Shown: positions 1-8,545 of the stretch, piece by piece
Position numbering within the stretch: position 1 is the first letter of the stretch
Layout of the letters: each line of letters begins with the position of its first letter
Assembly (NCBI GenBank): GCA_003566155.1
Contig: PXEP01000024.1
Span: 1 to 59,317 of the forward strand
Length of the DNA stretch: 59,317 nucleotides
Origin: Candidatus Acetothermia bacterium
Lineage (GTDB): Bacteria; Bipolaricaulota; Bipolaricaulia; Bipolaricaulales; Bipolaricaulaceae
Direction: 5' to 3'
The notes under the pieces: generated by a model
Seen by the model: only the letters and a program-made list of their open reading frames with translations
Told to the model about the DNA's origin: nothing
Databases searched by the model: none
Program-made: the position numbers and the translations under genes

Positions 1-1062
1 ACGGTGGATGAGGTGGTGGATGAGCTGTGCGCGGAGGTGGGTGAGCCGCTTGATGCTATCGCACACGCGGTGGTTGTGGGAAACCCGGCCATGCTTCATC
101 TGTTTGCTGGGGTGGACCCGGGCTGTCTGGGACAGGCGCCGTTTTCGCCGGCGTGGCGGCGCTGGACCACGCTGTCGGCGGGTGAACTGGGCCTTTCCTT
201 AGTCCGGGCGGTGCCGGTGGAACTGGTGCCGATGGTTTCGGGTTATGTGGGCGCGGATGTGGTGGCAGGGCTCGTGGCGTGCGGGATTCATGAGGCAAGT
301 GAGGCCACGCTATACCTGGATCTGGGCACGAATGGCGAAATCGTGCTTGCCGTAGAGGATCGGTTGATCTCCTGTTCCGCCGCCGCCGGTCCTGCATTCG
401 AGGCTGTGGGGATTTCCTGCGGGATGTCTGCGTTGAATGGAGCAGTGTCCAGCGTGGAAATCAATGATCATGATGTCTGGTGTGGGACCATTGGGGACGC
501 GCCCGCGGCTGGGTTGTGTGGCACGGGACTTACCGATGCTGTGGCCGAACTTCTGCGGGTGGGTGTATTGGACACAAACGGGCGGATGCTTCTCCCGGAG
601 GGCTGTTTGCGCAAGCGGGTCAAGGGCGAAGGAAACGAACGCCGCTTCACGCTCACGGAGGGCGTGCGGGAGGTGTACCTCTCTCAGGCGGACGTCCGCA
701 AGCTGCAACTGGCCAAGGCCGCACTACGAAGTGGGGTGGACGTATTGCTCTCCCGGGGGGAACTGGGGCCGGGCGACGTAAGGCGGGTATATCTGGCGGG
801 GGCTTTCGGAGCGCATATGCGCACCGAAAGCTTGATCCGCATCGGTCTACTGCCGCCGGAGGTTAAGGACAAGGTTGTACAAGCTGGCAATGCCGCGGGC
901 CTGGGGGCCAAAGCTGCCCTCGCGGACAGAAGAACGGCCCGGCTGCTTCGCCGTGTGGCCCGGCGGATGGAGTTTGTGGAACTGGCCGCAGAGAGCGAGT
1001 TCGGCCGACGGTACGTGCAGACGATGTGGTTTCCCGACCAATCGAAGGAGGTGCAGGTGTGA
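1..1062 (+). CDS. RACo-like corrinoid-protein activator (ASKHA/DUF4445), 5' end outside window
   Basis: The reading frame is open to the first base, so the gene starts upstream. What is visible is the ASKHA (sugar kinase/actin-like) part: DLGTNGEIVL (about residue 105), CGTGLTDAV (about 172) and YLAGAFGAHM (about 263), the pattern of the C-terminal half of RACo proteins (DUF4445). In the known family an N-terminal 2Fe-2S domain, here missing with the edge, supplies electrons, and ATP drives reduction of inactive Co(II) corrinoid iron-sulfur protein to Co(I). The stop overlaps the hydrogenase small-subunit start (GTGA), and metV, metF and fhs follow, which supports a Wood-Ljungdahl methyl-transfer role. 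Methyltransferase-specific activators have the same architecture, so the exact corrinoid partner is inferred. Confidence 0.8.
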   Translation, partial: TVDEVVDELCAEVGEPLDAIAHAVVVGNPAMLHLFAGVDPGCLGQAPFSPAWRRWTTLSAGELGLSLVRAVPVELVPMVSGYVGADVVAGLVACGIHEASEATLYLDLGTNGEIVLAVEDRLISCSAAAGPAFEAVGISCGMSALNGAVSSVEINDHDVWCGTIGDAPAAGLCGTGLTDAVAELLRVGVLDTNGRMLLPEGCLRKRVKGEGNERRFTLTEGVREVYLSQADVRKLQLAKAALRSGVDVLLSRGELGPGDVRRVYLAGAFGAHMRTESLIRIGLLPPEVKDKVVQAGNAAGLGAKAALADRRTARLLRRVARRMEFVELAAESEFGRRYVQTMWFPDQSKEVQV

Positions 1063-1919
1063 GTGGATCTTCAGCGCAGCCGGTGTTGTGGCTTCAGGCG
1101 GCCGGGTGTACAGGATGCTCGATCTCGTTGATGAACGCCGAGTACCCTGACATCAAGAACCTCATCTTGGATGAGCTGGTGCCGGGAAAGGCGCTATCGC
1201 TAAAGTTTCACGCTACGCTGATGGGGCGTACGGGGAGGGCGGCATTGGAAGTACTGGACGCGGCCCCGGCCGAACACGAGGGCCGGTACGTGTTGGTCGT
1301 AGAAGGGGCGATCCCTACAGCCGGCAAAGGATATGGGATGATCGGCGACCAACCCATGGCTGAGAGGGCCGGTTCCCTGGCGCGCAATGCAACGGCGGTG
1401 CTGGCGCTCGGCTCTTGCGCCGCCTATGGTGGAGTCCCGGCAGGAGCGCCCAATCCGACGGGATGCAAAGGCGTCGCCGACTTCCTTGCGGGAGAGGGTG
1501 TGGAAGTCCCTGTGGTCAACGTTCCCGGTTGCCCTCCGCATCCACGGTGGTTCGTCGATTCGGTAGCGCATCTCTTGTTGGGCAAGGTGAACCGGCCGGG
1601 CATGGTGGATGATGTCGGTCGTGTGGCTCCTGTCTACCCAGGGCTGATACACGAAAATTGCCCGCGCCGGGCAGATTTTGATGTGGGGAGGTTTGCCCAG
1701 TCCTTTGGAGATGAAGGGTGCTTGTACGAACTGGGGTGTAAGGGCCCGTATGCGGACGCCTTATGCTGGGATCATCGCTGGAACGGGGGTGTCAACTGGT
1801 GTATCCAGGCCGGTCATCCGTGTGTTGCTTGTTGTGAACCGGAGTTCCTCGATCAGGTATCGCCCCTCTATCGCAAGCTGCTAGCCCAGTCGCCGGAGGA
1901 ATCGAGGAGGGAGATATGA
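1059..1919 (+). CDS. [NiFe] hydrogenase small subunit, cytosolic type
   Basis: Electron-transfer subunit of a [NiFe] hydrogenase, 286 residues. The N-terminus carries LWLQAAGCTGCSIS, followed by GSCAAYGG and VPGCPPHP, the four-cysteine set for the proximal cluster. Further cysteines (ENCPRR, CLYELGCKG, WCIQAGHPCVACC) fit medial and distal clusters. There is no twin-arginine signal and no C-terminal membrane anchor, so it should act in the cytoplasm. The N-terminal motif is closer to group 1/2 uptake-type subunits than to Mvh/Frh-type ones. GTG at 1059 was chosen because AAGGAGGT lies 7 bases upstream; the frame's upstream GTG at 1026 has no such site. The stop overlaps the large-subunit ATG by four bases, implying translational coupling. 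Confidence 0.9.
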   Translation: MSGSSAQPVLWLQAAGCTGCSISLMNAEYPDIKNLILDELVPGKALSLKFHATLMGRTGRAALEVLDAAPAEHEGRYVLVVEGAIPTAGKGYGMIGDQPMAERAGSLARNATAVLALGSCAAYGGVPAGAPNPTGCKGVADFLAGEGVEVPVVNVPGCPPHPRWFVDSVAHLLLGKVNRPGMVDDVGRVAPVYPGLIHENCPRRADFDVGRFAQSFGDEGCLYELGCKGPYADALCWDHRWNGGVNWCIQAGHPCVACCEPEFLDQVSPLYRKLLAQSPEESRREI

Positions 1920-3334
1920 CAAAGATTTCCATCGATCCCATTACCAGAATCGAGGGTCATCTGAAGGTGGACCTGGAGATAGAAGACGGCGTTATCCGCT
2001 CGGCGTGGTCCTCCGGAGCTTTGTACCGCGGACTGGAGAAGATACTTGCAGGACGGCACCCACTGGATGCACAGAAGATCACTCAGCGGATTTGTGGGGT
2101 GTGCCCGCTGGCCCATTCCACCGCCGCCTCGCTCTGCCTGGATGACGCGTTGGGGATCGCAGAGGACATTCCTCCCAACGGCAAACTGCTGCGGAACCTG
2201 ATCTATGGGGCAAACTTCCTGCACAACCATGTTCTGCATTTTTACCATCTTGCGCTCCCTGATTATGTCGACCCGGAGGTGTTGGCCGGCCACAGTACGG
2301 CCCCGTTGGGACAGCTCCTTTCCCCCGGCCCGACGGGAGAGGATCGACGATTCACCGAAAAGGAGAATCGCCACCTGGTGGAAAATTACGTGCAAGCCCT
2401 TACGGTGAGGCGGAAGGCACAGGAGCTGGTCGCCCTGTTGGGCGGCAAGATGCCCCACGACATGGCCGTGGTGCCCGGCGGGGTGACGTTCAGGCCAGGG
2501 CTCGGGGAGCTGGAAGGGTTCCGGTTCCGTCTCGAGGAGATCAAACAGTTCCTCGAACAGGAGTACATACCCGACGTGCATTTGTGGCTGGAACGCTATC
2601 GAGATCATCTGCAGCTAGGACGAACGGAGGATTGTCTGGCATTGGGGGTTTTCCCCCAGCGCAATGGACGCCTTCTTCCCCAGGGCGCAGTACTCCAAGG
2701 GGATTACGTCGATCCCTCGTGGGAAGACATAAGAGAAATGGTGGATGCATCCTGGTATACGGGCGAGGCTGTTAACCCGGACTGGGGCAAGGAAGATGCT
2801 TACTCCTGGGTCAAGTCGCCTCGACTGGGGGGACGGGCCTGTGAGGTAGGCCCGGCGGCACGGGTTCGGGTCGCCTTGCGGGCCGCCGACGGTGAACTGC
2901 GGGGCTCGTTGGAGGAAGGCCTCCGGGATGCGCGGATAGAGGACGAAGATCTGTGCTCTGTGGCCGGACGGCACCTGTCGCGAGCCCTTGAGTCCCGGGT
3001 GATTGCTGAAAAGCTGGGCGACTGGCTTTCGGAGGTGGACCCCGAAGGGCCGGTGGCATGCTCGGTTTCCATTCCTGAGGAGGCGGCCGGAGTCGGGTTG
3101 ACCGACGCGCCGCGGGGTGCGTTGGTGCACCGGATTGAAATCCAAAGAGGAAAGATAGCCCAGTATGATGTTATCTCACCCACTACGTGGAACGCTTCCC
3201 CCCGCGATGGGGCTGGGATCCCGGGACCGATCGAGGCGGCGCTGACAGGGACGAGTGTCGAAGGGAACGGGCATACAGAGGCGGGGCGGATCGTGCGGTC
3301 GTTCGACCCCTGTCTGGCATGCGCGGTTCAATGA
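1916..3334 (+). CDS. [NiFe] hydrogenase large (catalytic) subunit without C-terminal extension
   Basis: Catalytic NiFe(CN)2CO subunit, 472 residues. The N-terminal nickel motif is RICGVCPLAH (Cys60, Cys63) and the C-terminal motif is DPCLAC (Cys466, Cys469). The protein ends three residues after Cys469 in AVQ. In most hydrogenases the motif continues to His or Arg followed by a peptide that a maturation protease removes; here Gln sits at that position and nothing follows, so no proteolytic maturation seems needed. CooH, Ech-type and regulatory (HupV/HoxC) large subunits are also known to lack the extension. The stop is ten bases before metV, with AAGGAGG between, so hydrogenase and methylene-THF reductase subunits are very probably made together. 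Confidence 0.92.
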   Translation: MTKISIDPITRIEGHLKVDLEIEDGVIRSAWSSGALYRGLEKILAGRHPLDAQKITQRICGVCPLAHSTAASLCLDDALGIAEDIPPNGKLLRNLIYGANFLHNHVLHFYHLALPDYVDPEVLAGHSTAPLGQLLSPGPTGEDRRFTEKENRHLVENYVQALTVRRKAQELVALLGGKMPHDMAVVPGGVTFRPGLGELEGFRFRLEEIKQFLEQEYIPDVHLWLERYRDHLQLGRTEDCLALGVFPQRNGRLLPQGAVLQGDYVDPSWEDIREMVDASWYTGEAVNPDWGKEDAYSWVKSPRLGGRACEVGPAARVRVALRAADGELRGSLEEGLRDARIEDEDLCSVAGRHLSRALESRVIAEKLGDWLSEVDPEGPVACSVSIPEEAAGVGLTDAPRGALVHRIEIQRGKIAQYDVISPTTWNASPRDGAGIPGPIEAALTGTSVEGNGHTEAGRIVRSFDPCLACAVQ

Positions 3335-3344
3335 AGGAGGATGG

Positions 3345-4028
3345 ATGCTGACGTCGGAACTGAAGCCGGCCGAGGAGATATTGGAAAACCTGGCCCAGGG
3401 CGAGCGAGTGTTCTTGGTGGCGTGCGCCGGGTGCGCCGAGGTGTGCGACGCGGGAGGGGAAGAGGCCTTGCGTAGGTTGCGCAAGCTGTTGGAAGAAGGC
3501 GGTCGGACGGTGGTGGGAGGCACGTCGTTGCCCTTCCTGTGCAATCGGGCGCTGGTGTCGCTCCGACTGGGTAGGTGCGCCCAACAGCTGAAGGAGGCCG
3601 ACTCGATCCTGGTAACGTCCTGCGGTGTGGGCATACAGGCGGTGGCCGCGGTGAGCGCGCTCGTTGTTCACACGGCTTCCAACACCACCACTATGGGGGC
3701 CTTTCAAGGAGTGTGGCCATCCGACGAACGCTGCGCACGTTGTGGCGACTGTGTACTGGAGTACACCGGAGGAATCTGCCCGCTGACGGTGTGTCCCAAA
3801 GGACTGTTACACGGACCGTGCGGCGGGTCGCATGGCGGGGAGTGTGAGCTGGAGCCGGGACGTTCCTGCGGGTGGCAGGAGATACACGATCGCCTGGAGC
3901 AAACCGGGCAGCGAGAGATGCTACATCGCTATCAGCCGCCGAAAGACCGGCGCCGTCAGTTAGACGTACCTCTTGCGCGAAGACGGTCGGTGTTCTGGGC
4001 GCTGGAGTACGCAGAGGAGGACGAATGA
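3345..4028 (+). CDS. metV: MetV, iron-sulfur subunit of methylene-THF reductase
   Basis: Small Cys-rich partner of MetF (227 residues), known from acetogens as the protein that feeds electrons to MetF in place of NAD(P)H. Visible cysteines include Cys27-x2-Cys30-x3-Cys34 near the N-terminus, then SCGVG, CARCGDC, and a GGICPLTVCPKG/HGPCGG block typical of the MetV C-terminal domain. ATG 3345 follows AAGGAGG by four bases; the in-frame extension to 3255 lies inside the hydrogenase gene and lacks a ribosome site. It overlaps metF by ATGA. Placement between a hydrogenase and metF is unusual and suggests that H2 or the hydrogenase clusters supply its electrons; that is inference. Confidence 0.88.
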   Translation: MLTSELKPAEEILENLAQGERVFLVACAGCAEVCDAGGEEALRRLRKLLEEGGRTVVGGTSLPFLCNRALVSLRLGRCAQQLKEADSILVTSCGVGIQAVAAVSALVVHTASNTTTMGAFQGVWPSDERCARCGDCVLEYTGGICPLTVCPKGLLHGPCGGSHGGECELEPGRSCGWQEIHDRLEQTGQREMLHRYQPPKDRRRQLDVPLARRRSVFWALEYAEEDE

Positions 4029-4900
4029 AGCTCCGAGAACGGATAGAGCGAGGAGAGTTCATCGTCACCTGTGAGGCTGCCCCGCCCAAGGGGATCGCGG
4101 TGGAGAAGGCCCTGGAAGAGGCCCAATCGGTGGCTGACTACGTACACGCGTTCAACGTTACCGACTTGCAGTCGTCCGTAATGCGCATGAGTTCGTGGGC
4201 CTTCTGTGCTCTGCTCCGGGGCCGGGGGTTGGAACCCATCCTTCAACTCACGTGCCGGGATCGTAACCGCCTTGCGTTGCAGGCGGATCTGTTGGGAGCA
4301 TGGGGGCTGGGGATCGAGAACGTGCTTGCTCTGACGGGTGATCACACGACCCTGGGCGACCATCCGGAAGCTATGCCCGTGTTCGACCTGGATTCGGTAC
4401 AGCTGCTGGATGTGATCGGCAAGCTCAACTCGGGACATGACATGGTAGGCAATGAGCTGGATGGGGCGACGGATTTCTTCCCCGGCGCTGTGGTGAATCC
4501 AGCTGCGGACCCACTGGAGCCTCATATCCACAAGCTGCACCTGAAAGTCAGCTTGGGGGCAAAGTTTTTCCAAACACAGGCGGTGTACGACCCGGAAAGC
4601 TACAACGTGTTCGCCGAGAAGACTGCCGGAATAGGTGTCCCCATCCTGGCGGGGATCATACCCCTCAAATCGGCAAAGATGGCCCGGTTTATGAACGATA
4701 ACATCGCCGGCGTACACGTTCCGGAGGAGGTGATTGGAGAGCTGGAAGCTGCCACGAGCAAAGAGGACAGGGTCAAGCGCAGCATCGATCTCTGCGCGCG
4801 GACCATCCAGGCGGTACGCCCGCGGTGCCAGGGCGTGCACTTGATGCCTATGGGTTGGGAGCGACATGTCCCGGCCATCTTGGAGCGGGCCGGGCTATGA
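4025..4900 (+). CDS. metF: 5,10-methylenetetrahydrofolate reductase
   Basis: Reduces 5,10-methylene-THF to 5-methyl-THF, the last step of the methyl branch before transfer to the corrinoid protein. The 291-residue protein is a standard-length MTHFR TIM barrel: an early Glu in VTCEAAPPKG (the conserved catalytic region), LQLTCRDRNR, LALTGDH, AVVNPAADP, KFFQTQAVYD and ILAGIIPLKS are all recognisable. It starts inside the metV stop (ATGA), so a MetVF complex is expected. No NAD(P)H-binding module is added, in line with MetV being the electron donor. fhs follows after 40 bases with its own strong ribosome site. Confidence 0.93.
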   Translation: MKLRERIERGEFIVTCEAAPPKGIAVEKALEEAQSVADYVHAFNVTDLQSSVMRMSSWAFCALLRGRGLEPILQLTCRDRNRLALQADLLGAWGLGIENVLALTGDHTTLGDHPEAMPVFDLDSVQLLDVIGKLNSGHDMVGNELDGATDFFPGAVVNPAADPLEPHIHKLHLKVSLGAKFFQTQAVYDPESYNVFAEKTAGIGVPILAGIIPLKSAKMARFMNDNIAGVHVPEEVIGELEAATSKEDRVKRSIDLCARTIQAVRPRCQGVHLMPMGWERHVPAILERAGL

Positions 4901-4940
4901 CGGTCGTCTGAGGCACATGCAGCACTAAGGAGGGAAACAG

Positions 4941-6701
4941 ATGCCATATGATCCGACCACGCTGGCGGATTGGCAGATCGCAGCGGAAGCGGAAAAGAAG
5001 ATGCCCACGCCCGATGGCTGGCGCGAGCGGCTGGACCTAACCAAAGAGGAAGTCATCCCCTTTGGACGAATCGGCAGGTTGGATTTCCTGCGCGTTGCCG
5101 AGCGTCTGAAGGATCGCCCGGACGGAAAGTATATCGAGGTCACTGCAATCACGCCCACTCCGCTGGGGGAGGGAAAGACCACCACCAGCCTGGGGCTGAT
5201 TGAAGGGTTGGCCAAGCGTGGAGCAAACGTGGGCGGATGTCTCCGACAACCCTCGGCGGGTCCGACGTTCAACATCAAGGGGTCGGCCGCGGGAGGGGGA
5301 AACGCCCTGCTCATACCCATGACCGAGTTCTCGCTTGGTCTCACCGGCGATATCGACAACATCACCAACGCGCATAACCTGGGGATGGTGGCCCTCACCT
5401 CGAGGATGCAGCATGAGTTCAACTACACCGATGAGCAGCTTGCCAAGCGTAGTCTCAAGCGGCTGAATGTCGATCCCCGTCAGGTGGAGATGAAGTGGGC
5501 GATGGACTTCTGCGCGCAGGCAATGCGCAACATCGTAATCGGACTCGGGGGCAAGATGGACGGGTTCCTCATGGAGTCAGGGTTCCAGATCTCCGTATCT
5601 TCGGAACTTATGGCTATCTTGTCCATCGCCTATGACCTGGCTGATCTGCGGCGGAGGATCGGCGAGATGACCATCGCCTACGACAAACGAGGGAACCCGG
5701 TCACCTGCGACGATCTAGAGGTTGGGGGCGCGATGACCGCATGGATGAGAAGCACGATCAACCCCACGCTCTGTTGTACGATCGAGTACCAGCCGGTCAT
5801 GATCCATGCGGGGCCGTTTGCCAACATTGCCGTGGGTCAGTCGTCCATCATCGGGGACCGTTTGGGACTGAAGATGTTCGACTACCACGTGACCGAAAGC
5901 GGTTTCGGCGCCGATATCGGGTTTGAGAAGTTCTGGAACGTGAAGTCCCGCCTGAGCGGACTGAAACCCCACGTATCCGTGTTGGTGGCTACGATCCGGG
6001 CGCTGAAGATGCACGGCGGTGGGCCGCGCGTCGTGCCTGGGCGGCCACTTCCCAAAGAGTACACGGAGGAGAATCTCGAGCTTCTGGAAAACGGGATCGG
6101 GAACCTGTTGCACCACATTCACATGGTACGCAAGTCGGGGATCAACCCGGTTGTGTGCGTGAACGTGTTCCCGACAGATACACCGGACGAGATTGCCACA
6201 GTGCGACGCTATGCGGAACAGGCGGGCGCGCGTTGCGCTGTCTCCGAGCACTGGGCCAAGGGCGGAGAAGGAGCGCTCGAACTGGCCGATGCGGTGATCG
6301 AGGCCAGTGAACAACCGACGGACTTCGACTTCTTGTACTACCTGGATCTGCCCCTCCGCCAACGGGTGGAGCGCATCGCCCAAGAGGTCTACGGCGCGGA
6401 CGGAGTAGAGTGGTCCGCCGAGGCGGCGGAGAAGGCCGACCGGTTCGAGGCAGACTCCAAGTTCACGGACTACCAGACGATGATGGTCAAGACGCACCTG
6501 TCGCTTTCACACGATCCGGCGCTTAAGGGTGTACCCAAGGGTTGGACGCTTCCCATCAGGGACATCCTGCTGTTCTCCGGAGCCAAGTTCCTGTGCCCGA
6601 TGGCCGGCAGCATCAAGCTGATGCCTGGGACCAGCTCCGATCCTGCGTACCGGCGGATCGATGTGGACACGGAGACCGGAGAGGTGCAAGGGCTGTTCTA
6701 G
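4941..6701 (+). CDS. fhs: Formate-tetrahydrofolate ligase
   Basis: ATP-dependent activation of formate to 10-formyl-THF, the entry step of the Wood-Ljungdahl methyl branch (and a C1 supply for purines). The 586-residue protein has the family P-loop region [13 protein letters not shown] near residue 75 and long diagnostic stretches ([42 protein letters not shown]). It is slightly longer than the usual 555-560 residues. ATG 4941 has AAGGAGGG six bases upstream. Its place at the end of the corrinoid activator/hydrogenase/metVF operon argues for a role in acetogenesis or formate assimilation rather than only biosynthesis. The gene for the dehydrogenase/cyclohydrolase step (FolD) is not in the window. 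Confidence 0.96.
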   Translation: MPYDPTTLADWQIAAEAEKKMPTPDGWRERLDLTKEEVIPFGRIGRLDFLRVAERLKDRPDGKYIEVTAITPTPLGEGKTTTSLGLIEGLAKRGANVGGCLRQPSAGPTFNIKGSAAGGGNALLIPMTEFSLGLTGDIDNITNAHNLGMVALTSRMQHEFNYTDEQLAKRSLKRLNVDPRQVEMKWAMDFCAQAMRNIVIGLGGKMDGFLMESGFQISVSSELMAILSIAYDLADLRRRIGEMTIAYDKRGNPVTCDDLEVGGAMTAWMRSTINPTLCCTIEYQPVMIHAGPFANIAVGQSSIIGDRLGLKMFDYHVTESGFGADIGFEKFWNVKSRLSGLKPHVSVLVATIRALKMHGGGPRVVPGRPLPKEYTEENLELLENGIGNLLHHIHMVRKSGINPVVCVNVFPTDTPDEIATVRRYAEQAGARCAVSEHWAKGGEGALELADAVIEASEQPTDFDFLYYLDLPLRQRVERIAQEVYGADGVEWSAEAAEKADRFEADSKFTDYQTMMVKTHLSLSHDPALKGVPKGWTLPIRDILLFSGAKFLCPMAGSIKLMPGTSSDPAYRRIDVDTETGEVQGLF

Positions 6702-6710
6702 GGAGGCAGT

Positions 6711-7148
6711 ATGAGACCCGAGCTGTGGGCAATACTCACTGCGGTACTGTGGGCCACGGGGGCCTTCTTTGGGAAACGCGGCATGGCGCAGGCAGGGCTT
6801 GAGCCCCAGCAAGGACTGACCATTCGTCTGGTGATCTCGGCGCTGGTCGTCCTGGCCGTTACTGCGCCGCGTCTTGCGGACCTGGTGCGGAGCCTGGGTA
6901 CAGAGGTTGGGCGCCGAGGGATCGGCCAGATCGCGTTGTTCGAGGGGCTCGTGGCCGGCTCGCTGGGCATGCTCGCCTTCTATACGGCTTTGCGGCATGG
7001 CGCCTTATCGCGAGTGGTGCCCCTGGCATTCACCGTTCCACTGTGGGGCTTTCTCCTCGGGGTGCTGTTTGCTGGTGAGGCGGTGACGGTGACCAAGGCG
7101 GTGGGCGTGGCCGCCGTGGTTTCCGGCATCGTTATGTTGAATCTGTAA
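6711..7148 (+). CDS. EamA/DMT-type half transporter (single domain)
   Basis: A 145-residue membrane protein with four to five hydrophobic segments and the EamA pattern (LTAVLWATGAFFGKRG at the start, ALRHGALSRVVPLAF and LFAGEAVTVTKAVGV near the end). It is one EamA domain, about half of a usual ten-helix drug/metabolite transporter, so it would need to dimerise. It begins nine bases after fhs with a GGGAGG site and may be co-transcribed with the Wood-Ljungdahl operon. The substrate cannot be told from sequence; the family exports amino acids, sugars and other metabolites. Confidence 0.75.
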   Translation: MRPELWAILTAVLWATGAFFGKRGMAQAGLEPQQGLTIRLVISALVVLAVTAPRLADLVRSLGTEVGRRGIGQIALFEGLVAGSLGMLAFYTALRHGALSRVVPLAFTVPLWGFLLGVLFAGEAVTVTKAVGVAAVVSGIVMLNL

Positions 7149-7168
7149 ATGCAGACGCAGTAGCCTGG

Positions 7169-7206
7169 AAGGTGTGCCCGTCCTTGCGCTGGGGCGGGCA
7201 CACCTT
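7169..7206 (+). terminator. 12-bp perfect inverted repeat, probable terminator of the fhs/EamA operon
   Basis: The arms AAGGTGTGCCCG (7169-7180) and CGGGCACACCTT (7195-7206) pair perfectly around a 14-base loop, 20 bases after the EamA stop and 67 before the next start. No long T tract follows, so it could also be a protein-binding operator or a processing/stability hairpin. Confidence 0.5.
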
Positions 7207-7273
7207 AGCCAGTGGGTGCGGGCAAGAGGTCTGTCTGGCTGAATTCGGAAAACTGGAAAGAGGACGCGCGGAT

Positions 7274-8545
7274 ATGCGGGTGTTGATCACAGGACTGTTC
7301 GAGCCGGGAGCGCTGGCGGCGCTCCGGCGTTTTGGAGAGCTTGGGGCGGAGATCACGGCTGCCGATTGTCATCGGCTGTCATATGGGATGTACTCCAAAT
7401 ACGTCCGCCGGCGAATCGTGCTTCCCTCCCTGCGGGAGAAACCTGCGGAGTATGCTCGCAAGCTGTTGGCTGAGCTGACGGGAAGCTCGTACGATTATTA
7501 TTTCCCGGGGTATGAGGAGATCGTCCTCATGAGCCAGTTGCGGGAGCAGGTATTGGACAATGTTCAGAGCGTGCTCCCGCCGTACGAGACCTTGCTTAGC
7601 TTCCATGACAAATCGCGGTTGGCACACCTGGCCGAACGTGCCGGCGTGGCCACCCCAACGGTATGGAGACCTGCTGCCATGGACGATGTCCGGCAGCTCG
7701 CCGGGACGATCAAGGGCCCGGTGGCGATTAAGCTGCGCCGTGGGGCGGGAGCCAGCGGGCTGCGGGTAGCCCGAGACGCGAGCGCTTTGCCTAAGCTGTT
7801 TCAGGAAGTAGTTGAGTCCAATGACGTTCCTCCCGAGCATCTGCCGATCGTGGAGCAGTGGTTGGACGGCGAGACGGTGTGTTCGCTTGAGCTCTGTCAG
7901 CGGGGTCAAGTGCTGGGCGAGGTGTTCTACCGTGGAGTGCGGACGATGCCCCGGCATGCGGGCACCACGGTGCTGCGGGAGACAGTGGTCGCCCCCGCGT
8001 GTGCTGAGGCGGCGCGTGCACTGGTGGGAGAGCTCGATTACACGGGGTTTGTGGGCTTCGATTTTGTGATGAAGGACGGTGTTCCTTTTGTAGTAGACGC
8101 CAACCCGCGGATGACGCCTGCGCTTAACCTAGCGCAGCAAGCTGGATGTGATATGGTGCCGGCCTGGCTGGCCCTTGCCGACGGCCATTCGCCGGAGCCG
8201 CTCTCCGGGCCCCGTATCGGAACCCGAACGCGCATTCAGTTCGGAGAGACGATGTGGCTGTTGGAGAGTCTGTTCCGTTCGCTGCGCTATTGGGATAGAG
8301 AACGCGAACTGAGACGGGGCTGGTGGCGCGATGCGCGGTGTCCGGATGATGTGGCTACTTGGCGCGATCCTCTTCCCAACATCATGTTGTGGGGCTATGT
8401 GCTTACCAGCCTACCACGAGTGCTGTTAAGCAAGGTCGATACGGCGGAACTATTTATGTACCACAATCACTATATCGACCATGAGCCGTACGCAGTTTCG
8501 GGAGAGGAAAGACCGCTGTCTCATAGATCGCGGATGTCCAGGTAA
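7274..8545 (+). CDS. ATP-grasp domain protein, substrate unknown
   Basis: A 423-residue protein with the carbamoyl-phosphate-synthase-like ATP-grasp layout: a Rossmann-like start (MRVLITGLFEPGALAALRRF), a central domain with PVAIKLRRGAGASGLRV for nucleotide binding, and FVVDANPRMTPALN with the metal-binding Asn. Such enzymes join a carboxylate to an amine or other nucleophile with ATP. The C-terminal 120 residues (from about IQFGETMWLLESLF) are an added domain also seen in uncharacterised relatives. ATG 7274 is the first start before the Rossmann strand; the frame opens further upstream but through the inverted repeat. The 3' end overlaps the convergent GNAT gene by 25 bases. No function is claimed beyond the fold. 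Confidence 0.75.
   Translation: MRVLITGLFEPGALAALRRFGELGAEITAADCHRLSYGMYSKYVRRRIVLPSLREKPAEYARKLLAELTGSSYDYYFPGYEEIVLMSQLREQVLDNVQSVLPPYETLLSFHDKSRLAHLAERAGVATPTVWRPAAMDDVRQLAGTIKGPVAIKLRRGAGASGLRVARDASALPKLFQEVVESNDVPPEHLPIVEQWLDGETVCSLELCQRGQVLGEVFYRGVRTMPRHAGTTVLRETVVAPACAEAARALVGELDYTGFVGFDFVMKDGVPFVVDANPRMTPALNLAQQAGCDMVPAWLALADGHSPEPLSGPRIGTRTRIQFGETMWLLESLFRSLRYWDRERELRRGWWRDARCPDDVATWRDPLPNIMLWGYVLTSLPRVLLSKVDTAELFMYHNHYIDHEPYAVSGEERPLSHRSRMSR

Noticed and set aside
3956-4867. Long minus-strand frame of 303 codons inside metF
   Set aside because: Shadow of metF codon usage in G+C-rich DNA; no motif or ribosome site.
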